From Streptomyces sp. CNH099 (GTDB lineage: Bacteria; Actinomycetota; Actinomycetes; Streptomycetales; Streptomycetaceae), in contig AZWL01000007.1 in assembly GCA_000514715.1 (NCBI GenBank), positions 1-64,000 on the forward strand: a DNA stretch of 64,000 nucleotides. The letters run 5' to 3'. Shown one piece after another: positions 1 to 9,025 of the stretch; position 1 is the first letter of the stretch; the number at the start of each line of letters is the position of its first letter. Below the pieces are notes generated by a model. It was not told the origin of the DNA. It did not search any database and was given only the letters and a program-made list of their open reading frames with translations. The position numbers and the translations under genes were made by a program.

Positions 1-1
1 G

Positions 2-1048
2 CCGAGCGAGCACGAGCGGATCAAGTCGATGACCGCGATCGCGCTCAAGGCCGAGGAGGTCGGCCTCGACGTCTTCGCCACCGGCGAGCACCACAACCCC
101 CCCTTCGTCCCCTCCTCCCCCACCACCATGCTCGGCTGGATCGCCGCCCGCACCACACGGCTGATCCTCTCCACCTCCACCACACTGATCACCACCAACG
201 ACCCGGTGAAGATCGCCGAAGACTTCGCCATGCTCCAACACCTGGCCGACGGCCGCGTAGACGTCATGACAGGCCGCGGCAACACCGGACCCGTCTACCC
301 CTGGTTCGGCCAGGACATCCGCCAGGGCATCCCCCTGGCCATCGAAAACTACGCCCTCCTCCACCGCCTCTGGCGCGAAGACGTCATCGACTGGGAAGGC
401 CGCTTCCGCACCCCCCTGCAAGGCTTCACCTCCACCCCCCGCCCCCTGAACGACGTACCCCCCTTCGTCTGGCACGGCTCCATCCGCTCCCCCGAAATCG
501 CCGAACAAGCCGCCTACTACGGCGACGGCTTCTTCGCCAACAACATCTTCTGGCCCAAAGAACACTTCCAACGCCTCATCGACCTCTACCGCACCCGCTA
601 CGCCCACTACCGCCACGGCACCCCCGAACAAGCCATCGTCGGCCTCGGCGGACACATCTACATGCGCAAAAACTCCCAGGACGCCGTACGCGAATTCCGC
701 CCCTACTTCGACCGCTCGCCGATCATGGGCGGCGGGCCGTCGCTGGAGCAGTACATGGACGAGACGCCGCTGACCGTGGGCAGCCCCCAGCAGGTCATCG
801 ACAAGACCCTGACCTTCCGCGAGCACTTCGGCGACTACCAGCGCCAATTGTTCAACGTGGACGGCGTGGGCGTGCCGCTGAAGACCGTGCTGGAGCAGCT
901 CGACATCCTCGGCGAGGAGGTGCTGCCCGTCCTGCGCGCGGAGTTCGCGAAGGGCCGCCCGGCCGGCGTACCCGACGCCCCCACCCACGCCTCGCTGGTC
1001 GCCGCCCGCGACGCCGAGCGGGCGGCCGCCGCCGGGACGAGCGCCTGA
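2..1048 (+). CDS. LLM-class flavin-dependent oxidoreductase (luciferase-like), 5' end missing
   Basis: Flavin-dependent monooxygenase of the bacterial luciferase-like superfamily, substrate unknown. The reading frame is open from base 2 through the internal ATG at 29, so the true start lies upstream of the window. The visible part (about 349 residues) shows the family's conserved blocks: GEHHNPPF near the start, an STSTTLITTNDP strand, the DGRVDVMTGRGN turn, and a TVGSPQQVIDKTL segment near the C-terminus, where F420/FMN-dependent members recognise cofactor and substrate. It ends in an Ala-rich tail. Cytoplasmic, no signal or TM segment. The next gene (glutaminase) starts 67 bases downstream on the same strand, so co-transcription is possible. 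Family assignment is firm; physiological role is not. Confidence 0.9.
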   Translation, partial: PSEHERIKSMTAIALKAEEVGLDVFATGEHHNPPFVPSSPTTMLGWIAARTTRLILSTSTTLITTNDPVKIAEDFAMLQHLADGRVDVMTGRGNTGPVYPWFGQDIRQGIPLAIENYALLHRLWREDVIDWEGRFRTPLQGFTSTPRPLNDVPPFVWHGSIRSPEIAEQAAYYGDGFFANNIFWPKEHFQRLIDLYRTRYAHYRHGTPEQAIVGLGGHIYMRKNSQDAVREFRPYFDRSPIMGGGPSLEQYMDETPLTVGSPQQVIDKTLTFREHFGDYQRQLFNVDGVGVPLKTVLEQLDILGEEVLPVLRAEFAKGRPAGVPDAPTHASLVAARDAERAAAAGTSA

Positions 1049-1115
1049 GACCGCCCGAGAACGCCCGCGACCGCCTCCGACGCCTCCGACCGCTTGCGAC
1101 AGAAGGACCTGCCTC

Positions 1116-2354
1116 GTGAAGACACCCGTACCCGACTACCTGGACGAAGTGCTCGACAGCCTGCGCGGCGACACCGGCGGGGCCAACGCCGACTACATCC
1201 CCGAACTCGCCGCAGCCGATCCCGAACGGTTCGGCATGGCGCTGACCACGACGCTCGGCCGCACGTACGCCGCCGGCGACGCCGACACCGAGTTCACCAT
1301 CCAGTCGATCTCCAAGCCGTTCGCCTACGCGGCCGCTCTCATCGACCGCGGCCACGACCGCGTCCTGGAGGCCGTCGGAGTCGAGCCGTCCGGCGAGGCG
1401 TTCAACGAACTCTCCCTCGAAGGTGAGACCCACCGGCCCAAGAATCCCATGATCAACGCCGGGGCCATCACCACGCACGCCCTCCTGGCCGGCGCGGGGG
1501 CCGGTCAGGACGCCCGCGTCGAGCGCGCCGTGACGTTCTTCTCCCGCCTCGCGGGCCGGGACCTGCGGGTCGACGAGCGGGTGTGCGCCTCAGAACTCGC
1601 CTCCGCGCACCGCAACCTCGCCCTCGCCTACATGCTGCGCACCTACGGCATCCTCGACGACGACGTGCCCTCCGTCATCGAGGGGTACACACGCCAGTGC
1701 GCGATCCTGGTCAGCGTCCGGGACCTCTCCGTGATGGCCGCGACGCTCGCCGCCGGCGGCATCCAGCCCGTCACCGGCGAACGGGTCATGGACCCCGCCG
1801 TCGCCCGGCACGTCATGGCCGTGATGGCCGCGGCCGGGATGTACGACGCGGCCGGCGACTGGCTCACCCGCGTGGGCATCCCCGCCAAGAGCGGCGTCGC
1901 CGGGGGCATCGTCGGCGTCCTGCCCGACCTGGTGGGCATCGGGACCTTCTCCCCGCGCCTGGACTCCCACGGCAACAGCCGGCGCGGACGCCTCGTCTTC
2001 GAACGGCTCTCCCGGGACATGGGGATGCACCTGTTCTCCTCCGACCGGGGCCGGCTCGACGCCGTCGCCGTGCGCGAGTCGGGCGGGACGGTCACCTTCG
2101 CCCTCCAGGGCAACGTCCAGCTCACCGCCGCCTCGGAACTGCTGGACCTGATGGCCGGCTCGGACGGCGCGGGCGACGTGGTCCTCGACGTCACCAGGGT
2201 GCACTCCTTCTCCGACCTCGGCCGCCGCATGGCGCTCGAAGGGCTGCGCCGGCTGCGGCTGGACGGACGCCGCGTCGCCGTCCGCGACCCGGCGGGCGTG
2301 CTGCCGGACCCCGACCTGGGCGACGGCAGCTACCCGGACGCCCTGTGGCACTGA
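1116..2354 (+). CDS. glsA: Glutaminase A with C-terminal STAS domain
   Basis: Hydrolyses L-glutamine to L-glutamate and ammonia in the cytoplasm. Residues 1 to about 310 form the serine beta-lactamase-like glutaminase fold. The catalytic Ser-x-x-Lys is S64-I-S-K67, followed by the NPMINAGAI block that contributes substrate-binding Asn, and by GIPAKSGVAGGI near residue 265. Residues about 320-412 form a STAS-like domain (VVLDVTRVHSFSD), an arrangement seen in many actinobacterial glutaminases and thought to be regulatory. The length (412 aa) fits the fused form. The GTG start at 1116 gives the expected N-terminus. A strong hairpin follows at 2381-2416. The catalytic call is firm; the role of the STAS tail is inferred. 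Confidence 0.93.
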   Translation: MKTPVPDYLDEVLDSLRGDTGGANADYIPELAAADPERFGMALTTTLGRTYAAGDADTEFTIQSISKPFAYAAALIDRGHDRVLEAVGVEPSGEAFNELSLEGETHRPKNPMINAGAITTHALLAGAGAGQDARVERAVTFFSRLAGRDLRVDERVCASELASAHRNLALAYMLRTYGILDDDVPSVIEGYTRQCAILVSVRDLSVMAATLAAGGIQPVTGERVMDPAVARHVMAVMAAAGMYDAAGDWLTRVGIPAKSGVAGGIVGVLPDLVGIGTFSPRLDSHGNSRRGRLVFERLSRDMGMHLFSSDRGRLDAVAVRESGGTVTFALQGNVQLTAASELLDLMAGSDGAGDVVLDVTRVHSFSDLGRRMALEGLRRLRLDGRRVAVRDPAGVLPDPDLGDGSYPDALWH

Positions 2355-2380
2355 TGACCGGCCCCGCCGCCGCCCGCCGG

Positions 2381-2416
2381 GGCGCCGCCGGGCGGGAGAA
2401 ACCGCCCGGCGGCGCC
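2381..2416. terminator. Bidirectional hairpin terminator
   Basis: A perfect 15-bp GC-rich stem (2381-2395 with 2402-2416) with a six-base loop (gagaaa) sits between the convergent glutaminase and sugar dehydrogenase genes. There is no strong T-run, as is usual in actinomycetes. It probably ends both transcripts. Confidence 0.75.
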
Positions 2417-2442
2417 GAGGTGCGGGTGCGCTGCCCGGCCCG

Positions 2443-3903
2443 CTACTCCGCGTCCGGGGTGTGGTCGATGCGGTAGATCGCGGCGTCGGTGTTGGTGCTG
2501 CCGCGGCCGACGCCGCTGCCCTCGCCGAAGTCGATGACGTACAGCGAGCCGTCGGGCCCGAAAGCGGCGTCGAAGGGCTGGATCCAGCTCATGCCCTCGA
2601 ACACCGGGTCGATCGACTGCAGCTCGCCGTCCTCGTACGAGAACGTCTTGAACCACTTGCGCGTCAGCTCGTAGTTGAACCACGCGCCGTCGTACGACTC
2701 GGGGAACTTCGTCGGGCTGTCGAGGTCCGGGTCGAAGTCGTACGCCGGGCCGCCCATCGGGCCGCCGCCGCCCGAGCCGAGCTGCGGGAACTCCTCGGAG
2801 GCCGCGTACGAGTACCAGACCTGCGCGGCGGTGGCCGGGGGCAGCCGGGTCCTGCCGGTGTTGTTCGGCGAGTCGTTCACCGGCGCGGCGCAGTCGAACT
2901 TCCCGCCGGAGGTGCCGGTGGCGAAGTCGTAGTCGTTGAACGGGATGTTGTCGCCGACGCAGTACGGCCAGCCCATGTTGCCGGCCTTCGAGATCAGGTT
3001 GTACTCGACGATGCCCGCCGGGCCGCGGTCCGGGTTCGCCTGGCCGGCGTCGGGCCCGTAGTCGCCGACCATCAGCGCGTCGGTCGCGGGGTCGACGGCG
3101 ATGCGGAACGGGTTGCGGAAGCCCATGGCGTAGATCTCCGGGCGGGTCTTCTTCTTGCCCCTGTGGAAGAGGTTGCCCTTGGGGATCCGGTAGCCGCCGC
3201 CGTTGGTGGGCCTGATGCGCAGCACCTTGCCGCGCAGGTCGTTGGTGTTGGCGGAGGTGGCCTGGGCGTCCCAGCCGTGCCGGCCGTCGCGCTCGTCGAT
3301 CGGCGCGTAGCCGTCGGACTCGAAGGGGTCGGTGTTGTCCCCGGTGGCCGCGTACAGGTTGCCCTTGCTGTCGAAGGCCAGGGAGCCGCCCATGTGCACG
3401 TTGGCGCGGCCTTCGCCGCGCCAGGTGGGGATGGACAGCAGCACCTTCTGCGAGCCGGGGTCGAGCCGGTTGCCCCTGAGGGTGAACCGGGAGATGTCGA
3501 CCTTCTTCTCGGCCTGGTCGGAGTGCATCACGTACAGCCGGTTGTTCTTCGCGAAGGCCGGGTCGAGCGCGAGCCCGATCAGGCCGTCGGACTGGGTGGT
3601 GAACTCCAGCGGATAGTCGAAGTCGTACGCGGTGGTGACCTCCCGCGTCTCCTGGTCGACGATCTTCAGCTCACCGGTGCGCTGCGCCCAGATCACCCGT
3701 CCGTCCGGGGTGACGGCCAGTTCGAAGGGGTCGGCGAGGTCGGAGTCGACCAGCGCGGTGCGGGTGAACCCGGCCGCGTTGGGCGCGCTCGCGCCGGCGG
3801 CCTCGGGCGCGGGCGCGGCCACGGCGGAGGGCGTCGCCGCCAGCAGGGCCGGCAGGACGGTGAGGGCGGCGACGAGGGACAGGGGTCTGATCGGACGGCT
3901 CAT
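2443..3903 (-). CDS. Secreted glucose/sorbosone dehydrogenase-family protein (six-bladed beta-propeller)
   Basis: Predicted exported soluble aldose-dehydrogenase-like (GSDH) beta-propeller, a family that oxidises sugars with PQQ. The N-terminus (MSRPIRPLSLVAALTVLPAL, then ATPSAVAAPA) is a Sec signal peptide. Propeller hallmarks follow: a VHMGGSLAFDSKGNLYAATGD strand-loop, AMGFRNPFRIAVDP, and DYGPDAGQANPDRGP. I chose ATG 3903 over GTG 3999 because a GGGAG Shine-Dalgarno precedes it and the signal peptide starts there; the longer form would bury the signal. The mature protein is about 455 aa. A promoter and a LacI-type operator lie just upstream (4021-4076), so expression is probably sugar-responsive. 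Enzyme activity and PQQ use are inferred from the family. Confidence 0.87.
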   Translation of the reverse strand: MSRPIRPLSLVAALTVLPALLAATPSAVAAPAPEAAGASAPNAAGFTRTALVDSDLADPFELAVTPDGRVIWAQRTGELKIVDQETREVTTAYDFDYPLEFTTQSDGLIGLALDPAFAKNNRLYVMHSDQAEKKVDISRFTLRGNRLDPGSQKVLLSIPTWRGEGRANVHMGGSLAFDSKGNLYAATGDNTDPFESDGYAPIDERDGRHGWDAQATSANTNDLRGKVLRIRPTNGGGYRIPKGNLFHRGKKKTRPEIYAMGFRNPFRIAVDPATDALMVGDYGPDAGQANPDRGPAGIVEYNLISKAGNMGWPYCVGDNIPFNDYDFATGTSGGKFDCAAPVNDSPNNTGRTRLPPATAAQVWYSYAASEEFPQLGSGGGGPMGGPAYDFDPDLDSPTKFPESYDGAWFNYELTRKWFKTFSYEDGELQSIDPVFEGMSWIQPFDAAFGPDGSLYVIDFGEGSGVGRGSTNTDAAIYRIDHTPDAE

Positions 3904-4020
3904 GAGGCTCCCAACGGTGGAGGTGCCGCCGAAGCGGACGAGGCGTTCGGCGGCTGCGACGGGGCGGCCCGGAGGGGTGCAGGAGTTGGGGGTGGGCACA
4001 GCGTCTCCCGGGACAGAGAA

Positions 4021-4032
4021 GAAAGCGCTTAC
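4021..4032 (-). promoter_or_regulatory. LacI-family operator
   Basis: The site GAAAGCGCTTAC has a perfect AAGCGCTT palindromic core with the central CG typical of LacI/CcpA-type repressors. It lies just downstream of the predicted transcription start of the sugar dehydrogenase gene, a road-block position. It does not resemble the CTTGCA-type MalR site at 56.0 kb, so another LacI regulator outside the window is likely. Binding is inferred. Confidence 0.6.
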
Positions 4033-4047
4033 CTGCCGTGCATTGTC

Positions 4048-4076
4048 AACGTAAGCCTCATGCGGCCCGGGGTCAA
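4048..4076 (-). promoter_or_regulatory. Predicted promoter of the sugar dehydrogenase gene
   Basis: On the minus strand, a -35 TTGACC (4076-4071), a 17-bp spacer and a -10 TACGTT (4053-4048) fit the vegetative consensus (TTGAC / TANNNT). Transcription would start near 4041, about 10 bases before the palindromic operator. Confidence 0.5.
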
Positions 4077-4105
4077 CGCCTTGGTACGTACCGGAAGTTA
4101 CGGAG

Positions 4106-5371
4106 CTAGCCCGCGTGCGGGTACACGACCATCGTGCTGTTCTCTTCGTCCCAGAACAGCCCGTGGCCGGCGTAGTCGGCGAACGGGACCACCCGGTGCT
4201 TGCTCGCCTCCACCTTGCCGGTGGCGATGTCGACCACCACGTTCGTGTCCGGCGCCTGGCCGAAGGCGAGGCCGGCGTCGGTCACGCCGTTGAACACCAC
4301 CGGCTTGTCGGTGTCGGTCTCCTCGAAGCAGTGCCCCGCGCCCTGCTGCATGTCGAAGACGACGTTGCCCCGGACCAGGTACCGCCCGTTCGCGGAGAGA
4401 GCGGGGTCGTCCTCGGCCTGGAAGCCGCCCAGGCCGCCCTCCGGCTCGCACTGCACCTCCGCGCGGACCGCACCGGTCGCGCTGTCCAGCGCGCCCCAGG
4501 TGATGTGGGTGGCCCCCTTCGCGCGCCACTGGGCCACCAGGACGTCCTCCAGGATCAGCGACGGGGCGGGCCGAGCGTCCGCCTCGACCTCCGCGCCCGT
4601 CCATCCGTCCGGTACCCAGAGCGCGGTGTCGGACCCGAGGCCCTCGTTCCACAGCAACGGCCCGCCGGCGGTGACGCCCTGCATCTCGGAGAGGACGCCG
4701 CACAGGTTGCACTCGCTCTCCGGCGGCTCGACCTCGTACAGGTCGTACTCCTCCGTGGCCCCGGTGGCCAGGTCGACGGTCACGAACACGTCGCCGTCCT
4801 GCTGCTTGACCATGAGCCCGCCGCCTCCGTCCGACACGAATCCTTCACCCTCCAGTTCGACGTGCCGGGCGGGCTTCACCCCCTCGCCGGAGCCCTCGGC
4901 CGGGAAGATGTCGATCGTGGTGATCTCGCTCCCCTTGCTGACCACATCGCCCTCGGTCGTGCCGGTGGCCCAGGCGACGAGGTAGTCCTTGCCGCCCGCG
5001 GTGGCCGAGAGCGACTCGTATCTCATGTCCTCGGACGGGGACCGCAGCACCTCGCTGGTCCACAGCGGGTCGCCGCTGGTCACGTCCAGGACGGTGAACT
5101 GCCTCGGCTCCGCGACGAACATGCCGACCGCGTCGGAGTGCGGCAGGGGGTGCTGCGTGGCGCGCAGGTCGGACTCCCAGCCCCGGGACGTGTCGTACAG
5201 CGCGGGCACCTTCAGCTGCGCCTCCGGCGCGCCCCCGCCCTCCCCGCCGGACGAGCCCCCGACGAACCCGCCGCCCTTGCCGCCGTCGCCGCCACCGCCG
5301 CCGTCATCGCCGCCGCAGGCGGTGAGCATCCCGGCGGCCAGCACACCGGCCAGTACACGCGTGAGCCGCAT
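4106..5371 (-). CDS. Lipoprotein with beta-propeller-like repeats, function unknown
   Basis: An exported, lipid-anchored protein of unknown function. The first 18 residues are a lipoprotein signal ending in the lipobox LTAC, with the lipidated Cys at 19. A low-complexity Gly/Asp-rich linker of about 30 residues follows. The remaining 370 residues contain recurring strands such as YLVAWATGTTEGD, VFVTVDLATGATEEYDL and TNVVVDIATGKVEA, which resemble PQQ-like propeller blades. Two Cys close together (SECNLCG) could form a disulfide. An in-frame TTG lies one codon earlier, but ATG 5371 is better placed after the GAGGGA ribosome-binding site. The gene is monocistronic as far as can be seen. No specific family is recognised beyond the propeller-like pattern. 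Confidence 0.8.
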   Translation of the reverse strand: MRLTRVLAGVLAAGMLTACGGDDGGGGGDGGKGGGFVGGSSGGEGGGAPEAQLKVPALYDTSRGWESDLRATQHPLPHSDAVGMFVAEPRQFTVLDVTSGDPLWTSEVLRSPSEDMRYESLSATAGGKDYLVAWATGTTEGDVVSKGSEITTIDIFPAEGSGEGVKPARHVELEGEGFVSDGGGGLMVKQQDGDVFVTVDLATGATEEYDLYEVEPPESECNLCGVLSEMQGVTAGGPLLWNEGLGSDTALWVPDGWTGAEVEADARPAPSLILEDVLVAQWRAKGATHITWGALDSATGAVRAEVQCEPEGGLGGFQAEDDPALSANGRYLVRGNVVFDMQQGAGHCFEETDTDKPVVFNGVTDAGLAFGQAPDTNVVVDIATGKVEASKHRVVPFADYAGHGLFWDEENSTMVVYPHAG

Positions 5372-5913
5372 CAACTCGGTCCCTCGTCACGGATGTCGGG
5401 GTCTGGAGACGGCGCCCGGCTCCCTCGGGGACCCGGGCGCGCGCCCCGAGTATGCCAGCGCCCGCCCCGCCCCGCGCCCTCTTACGGCAACGCCGCCGCG
5501 GGCCCCGCCCCACCGGGGCCGAACCCGCCGGACGAGGACGGGCACCGGGCCCATCCGGCGGCCGGGGGCACCGGACGGCCGGGGGTGTCGAGCCAGACCC
5601 GGTGCCAGGCGATGAGTAAGTTGCGGTCCCGCATCCGAAGCCGCACCAGCCAAGCGCTGGAGGCGCTCCAGGATCGGGTCCCCCGCTACTTGGAGAACGG
5701 CCACTCCTTCGTGACCGGCACCAACAGCCCCGACTCGACCGTACGATAACGGCCACCCGCACCCGCACTCCCCGTTCGGCGACCGAACCGCCGCTATCCT
5801 CGTGATTCCGCCGTTGAATCCTTGCACGAATGGCTCCCGGCAGCCAAGGCCGCCCGATCAGTCCTGCCCCCGGCCCTTCCGGCACAGCACCATCAAGTGA
5901 GAACTGATGCCTC
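5372..5913. other. 540-base intergenic stretch; no convincing gene
   Basis: This separates the lipoprotein gene from the ASCH gene. It contains a 7-bp hairpin (5501-5507 with 5514-5520, GGCCCCG/CGGGGCC). On the plus strand it also holds a possible 45-codon ORF at 5612-5749 (starting MSKLRSRIRSR, ending NSPDSTVR), which has no clear ribosome-binding site. The GC content falls toward the right end. I see no recognisable RNA gene. Confidence 0.4.
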
Positions 5914-6270
5914 ATGAGCGAACAGAAGTCTGATCCCGTGGAGCACGCCCTTTATCTGCGCAAGCCCTATTTCGACCTGATCGCTTTTGGTGACAAGACC
6001 GTCGAAGTACGGGTTGGCTACGCCAAGGTCCGCAAAATGACCGGCGGCGACTTGCTGCGCTTCAACTCGGGCCCAGACACCCTGCTGACCCGCATCACGG
6101 TGATCAACGAGTATCCCTCGTTCTCCGCACTGCTCGACGCCGAAGACCCGGCCGCGATCGCCGGAACCGACGAATCGCGAGAAGAGTTGATGGCCGTTAT
6201 CCGTGACATCTATCCACCGGAGAAAGAAGCTCTCGGTGTCTTCGCCATCCACGTGCATCTGCTCGCCTGA
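5914..6270 (+). CDS. ASCH domain protein
   Basis: A small (118 aa) cytoplasmic protein of the ASCH/PUA-like fold. The family signature is at the N-terminus: YLRKPYFDLIAFGDKTVEVR, with the G-x-K-T-x-E-x-R motif lining the ligand cleft. It continues with the GGDLLRFNSG strand and a C-terminal helix. ASCH domains bind RNA or modified nucleosides; some are N4-acetylcytidine amidohydrolases, so the substrate here cannot be named. The gene looks less GC-rich than its neighbours and stands alone between a long spacer and a short one, which may reflect transfer. The ATG start follows a weak GAGAAC sequence. The domain call is good; the function is open. Confidence 0.82.
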   Translation: MSEQKSDPVEHALYLRKPYFDLIAFGDKTVEVRVGYAKVRKMTGGDLLRFNSGPDTLLTRITVINEYPSFSALLDAEDPAAIAGTDESREELMAVIRDIYPPEKEALGVFAIHVHLLA

Positions 6271-6477
6271 CGTCTGCTGCTGGTCAACCCGACTCGGCCG
6301 TGCGACAGCGGCCACGCACACTCCCCGTCATCCGGCCCGCGAACGGCACGTCCGCCGGGGTGCGGACAACAGCGGACGAGTTTCCCGTTGGCCCGCTCTT
6401 CCTCGTCGGTAATGCTGATCCCGAGCGGCGCCGCCGGACGGCGCCGGACGGGATTGATCTCTGCGAGGCGATGAGTG

Positions 6478-6864
6478 ATGCCGGAACCGGCGGTGCGTCA
6501 CGAGGTGGTGTCGCGCTGGCGGCGGCATCGCCGGTGTGTGGCGCCGGCACGGGCCCAGCTGCGTAAGACGCTGGCCGACTGGGGCATGGCCGAGGTGGAG
6601 TTCGCGGCGGTGGCGGTGCTGTCCGAGCTGGTCGCGAACGCGGTGGTGCATGCGCGGGTGCCGCCGGGGCGGGAGATCCGCACCCGGTTCGTCCCGCTGG
6701 AGGACGGGGTGCGGATCGAGGTGCACGACGCCTCCGACGAGCCGCCGGTGCCGCGCGTGCCGGACCAGTCCGGTGGCTACGGGCTGACGCTGGTGTCCGG
6801 CCTGTCGGCCCGGTGGGGCGTGGAGAAGCGCCGTGGGTCGGGAAGTACGTGTGGGCCGTCGTGA
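6478..6864 (+). CDS. Anti-sigma-factor-type ATP-binding protein (HATPase_c), C-terminus frameshifted
   Basis: A GHKL-fold, RsbW/SpoIIAB-like serine kinase of the kind abundant in Streptomyces; these bind anti-anti-sigma factors or sigma factors. The N-box is visible as LSELVANAVVHAR and the G1/G2 region as VHDASDEPP and GGYGLTLVSGL. The frame ends abruptly at 6864. The normal C-terminal strand is encoded in another frame (KYVWAVVTAGTGAE, stop at 6887), and restoring one base near 6831 would join them. The gene is therefore either a fresh frameshift mutant or a sequencing error. Loss of the last beta-strand may weaken the fold. The start is ATG 6478, with GTG one codon earlier. The partner cannot be inferred from the neighbours. 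Confidence 0.78.
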   Translation: MPEPAVRHEVVSRWRRHRRCVAPARAQLRKTLADWGMAEVEFAAVAVLSELVANAVVHARVPPGREIRTRFVPLEDGVRIEVHDASDEPPVPRVPDQSGGYGLTLVSGLSARWGVEKRRGSGSTCGPS

Positions 6865-7029
6865 CGGCCGGCACGGGGGCGGAGTGACCGGGAGGCCGCG
6901 CGGGCCGGTGGCGGTCTCCCCCTCGGGCCGCGGTTGTGCTTTCGTGGGAGTCGGCGGGCGGTTGTCGCCGGGGCCTCGCCTCCGTCCGCGTACGGTGCCC
7001 GTCCGCAACCCGCGAAGCGAGGTCCCCCC

Positions 7030-7847
7030 ATGCCGTTCGACCGCCGTACGTTCCTGCTCTCCTCCGGTGCCGCCCTCGCCTCCGGCGCCGCCCTCGCCAC
7101 CGCCCGCCCCGCCGCGGCGCAGCCCGCCGCGCCGCTGGCGTGGGAGACCGTCATCGGCCCGAGCACCTTCGCCGACTACGGCGCACTGCAGGCCGCCTGG
7201 AACTACCGCTACCCGTGGGGCTCCGACCACAACGGCTCCGCGCGGATGTACGCCAGCGCCGACGACCACAACCACGTCTATCTGGAGTCCGGCGTGCTCG
7301 TGCTCCGGGCGTCGCGCATCAACTGGGACGAGGGCAACAGCAGCAGCGATCCCTACCTGCCCATCCGCTACCACTCCGGCGCCGTGCACGCCAAGACCCA
7401 CGTCATCGTCGACGACCGGTATCCGCAGTGGGAGGTCAAGGGCGAGTTCCAGGCGCCGTCCGCCGGGGCACCTGGCCCGCGTTCTGGCTGACCGGGGCCC
7501 GGGGCTGGCCGCCGGAGAGCGACATCCTGGAGTACAAGGGCGACGCCCGCAACTGGTTCAACACCTACGACGGCGGCTGGGACAACACCATCGTCAGCGT
7601 CTCCAACCCCGGCGCCTGGCACACCTACCGCGCCTGGATCGCCAAGGTGAGCGCCACCGACGTCGACATCCACTACTACCTCGACGGCACCTGGGCCGGT
7701 CAGCACCGCGGCTCGAACTTCGTCGGCGAGCCCATGTGGATCATCATCAATCTGCAGATGGAAGGCTCCTCGGGCGCCCCCGGCCCCTCCGGCGACACCT
7801 ACTACCGCGCCCGGAACCTCTACGTCGGCCGGTCGAACAACACCTGA
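7030..7847 (+). pseudogene. Glycoside hydrolase family 16 (beta-glucanase-like), frameshifted, Tat-exported
   Basis: This would encode an exported endo-beta-glucanase-like enzyme. The N-terminus has a twin-arginine signal (DRRTFLLSSGAALASG, cut after PAAA). The first reading frame runs to a stop at 7491 after WEVKGEFQAPSAG. The rest of the enzyme continues in another frame from TWPAFWLTG to the stop at 7847 and carries the GH16 catalytic motif E-x-D-x-x-E as ESDILE. One base is missing somewhere in about 7449-7470. The intact protein would be about 272 aa, normal for a single-domain GH16. As it stands, the catalytic motif is not translated with the signal peptide. This is the second single-base lesion in 650 bases, which makes a local sequence error a real alternative to decay. 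Confidence 0.82.
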
Positions 7848-7939
7848 TCCCGCCGCGGCAGGGCGGGGCGCCCGACCGGGGCGGGGGACGTACTGTATGA
7901 GCCCGCCAGCGTTGGAAGCGTAGGAAACGGAGCGCCCAC

Positions 7940-9025
7940 ATGCCCCAGGACGTACGAGCCGTCGTCGCGCGTGCGAAGAACGAGCCGGTGCGGATCGAGA
8001 CCGTCGTCGTGCCCGATCCGGGCCCGGGGGAGGCGGTGGTGGCGGTGCAGGCGTGCGGTGTGTGCCACACCGACCTGCACTACCGGGAGGGCGGCATCAA
8101 CGACGAGTTCCCGTTCCTCCTCGGCCACGAGGCCGCCGGCGTGGTCGAGTCGGTCGGCGACGGGGTGGCGGAGGTGGCGCCGGGCGACTTCGTGATCCTC
8201 AACTGGCGTGCGGTGTGCGGCCGGTGCCGGGCGTGTGCGCGCGGGCGGCCCTGGTACTGCTTCGACACCCACAACGCGACGCAGAAGATGAGGCTCGCGG
8301 ACGGCACCGAGCTGTCGCCGGCGCTGGGCATCGGCGCGTTCGCGGAGAAGACCCTCGTCGCCGCCGGGCAGTGCACGAAGGTCGACCCCGAGGCGTCGCC
8401 GGCGGCGGCCGGGCTGCTCGGCTGCGGCGTGATGGCCGGCCTCGGCGCGGCGATCAACACCGGCGCGGTGGGCCGCGGCGACTCCGTCGCCGTCATCGGC
8501 TGCGGCGGCGTCGGCGGCGCGGCGGTCATGGGGGCGCGGCTGGCGGGGGCGGCGAAGATCATCGCGGTCGACGTGGACGAGCGGAAGCTGACCACCGCGA
8601 CCGGCCTGGGCGCCACCCACACCGTCGACGCCCGCGCCGCCGACCCCGTCGCGGCCGTACGGGACCTCACCGGCGGCAACGGCGCGGACGTCGTCATCGA
8701 GGCGGTCGGCCGCCCGGAGACGTACAAGCAGGCGTTCTACGCCCGGGACCTCGCCGGCACCGTGGTGCTCGTCGGCGTGCCGACGCCCGAGATGAAGCTG
8801 GAGCTGCCGCTGCTCGACGTCTTCGGACGCGGCGGCGCGCTGAAGTCCTCCTGGTACGGCGACTGCCTGCCCTCCCGCGACTTCCCCATGCTCGTCGACC
8901 TCTACCGGCAGGGCCGCCTCGACCTCGACGCCTTCGTCTCCGAGACCATCGGGCTCGACGACGTGGAGGCGGCCTTCGCGCGGATGCAGGCGGGCGACGT
9001 GCTGCGCTCGGTGGTGGTCCTGTGA
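7940..9025 (+). CDS. S-(hydroxymethyl)mycothiol dehydrogenase (Zn-dependent formaldehyde dehydrogenase)
   Basis: A class III-type medium-chain alcohol dehydrogenase that oxidises the formaldehyde-mycothiol adduct with NAD; some homologues also reduce S-nitrosomycothiol. The catalytic zinc ligands are in [10 protein letters not shown] and GHEAAG. The structural-zinc lobe has [15 protein letters not shown], with the four Cys of the family. The nucleotide-binding site is [11 protein letters not shown] followed by an acidic AVDVDE, which favours NAD. The length of 361 aa is typical. The gene overlaps the following MBL-fold gene by four bases (GTGA), an association seen repeatedly in actinobacteria. 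That supports the mycothiol assignment, with the hydrolase acting on S-formylmycothiol or a related thioester. The start is ATG 7940. Confidence 0.9.
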   Translation: MPQDVRAVVARAKNEPVRIETVVVPDPGPGEAVVAVQACGVCHTDLHYREGGINDEFPFLLGHEAAGVVESVGDGVAEVAPGDFVILNWRAVCGRCRACARGRPWYCFDTHNATQKMRLADGTELSPALGIGAFAEKTLVAAGQCTKVDPEASPAAAGLLGCGVMAGLGAAINTGAVGRGDSVAVIGCGGVGGAAVMGARLAGAAKIIAVDVDERKLTTATGLGATHTVDARAADPVAAVRDLTGGNGADVVIEAVGRPETYKQAFYARDLAGTVVLVGVPTPEMKLELPLLDVFGRGGALKSSWYGDCLPSRDFPMLVDLYRQGRLDLDAFVSETIGLDDVEAAFARMQAGDVLRSVVVL

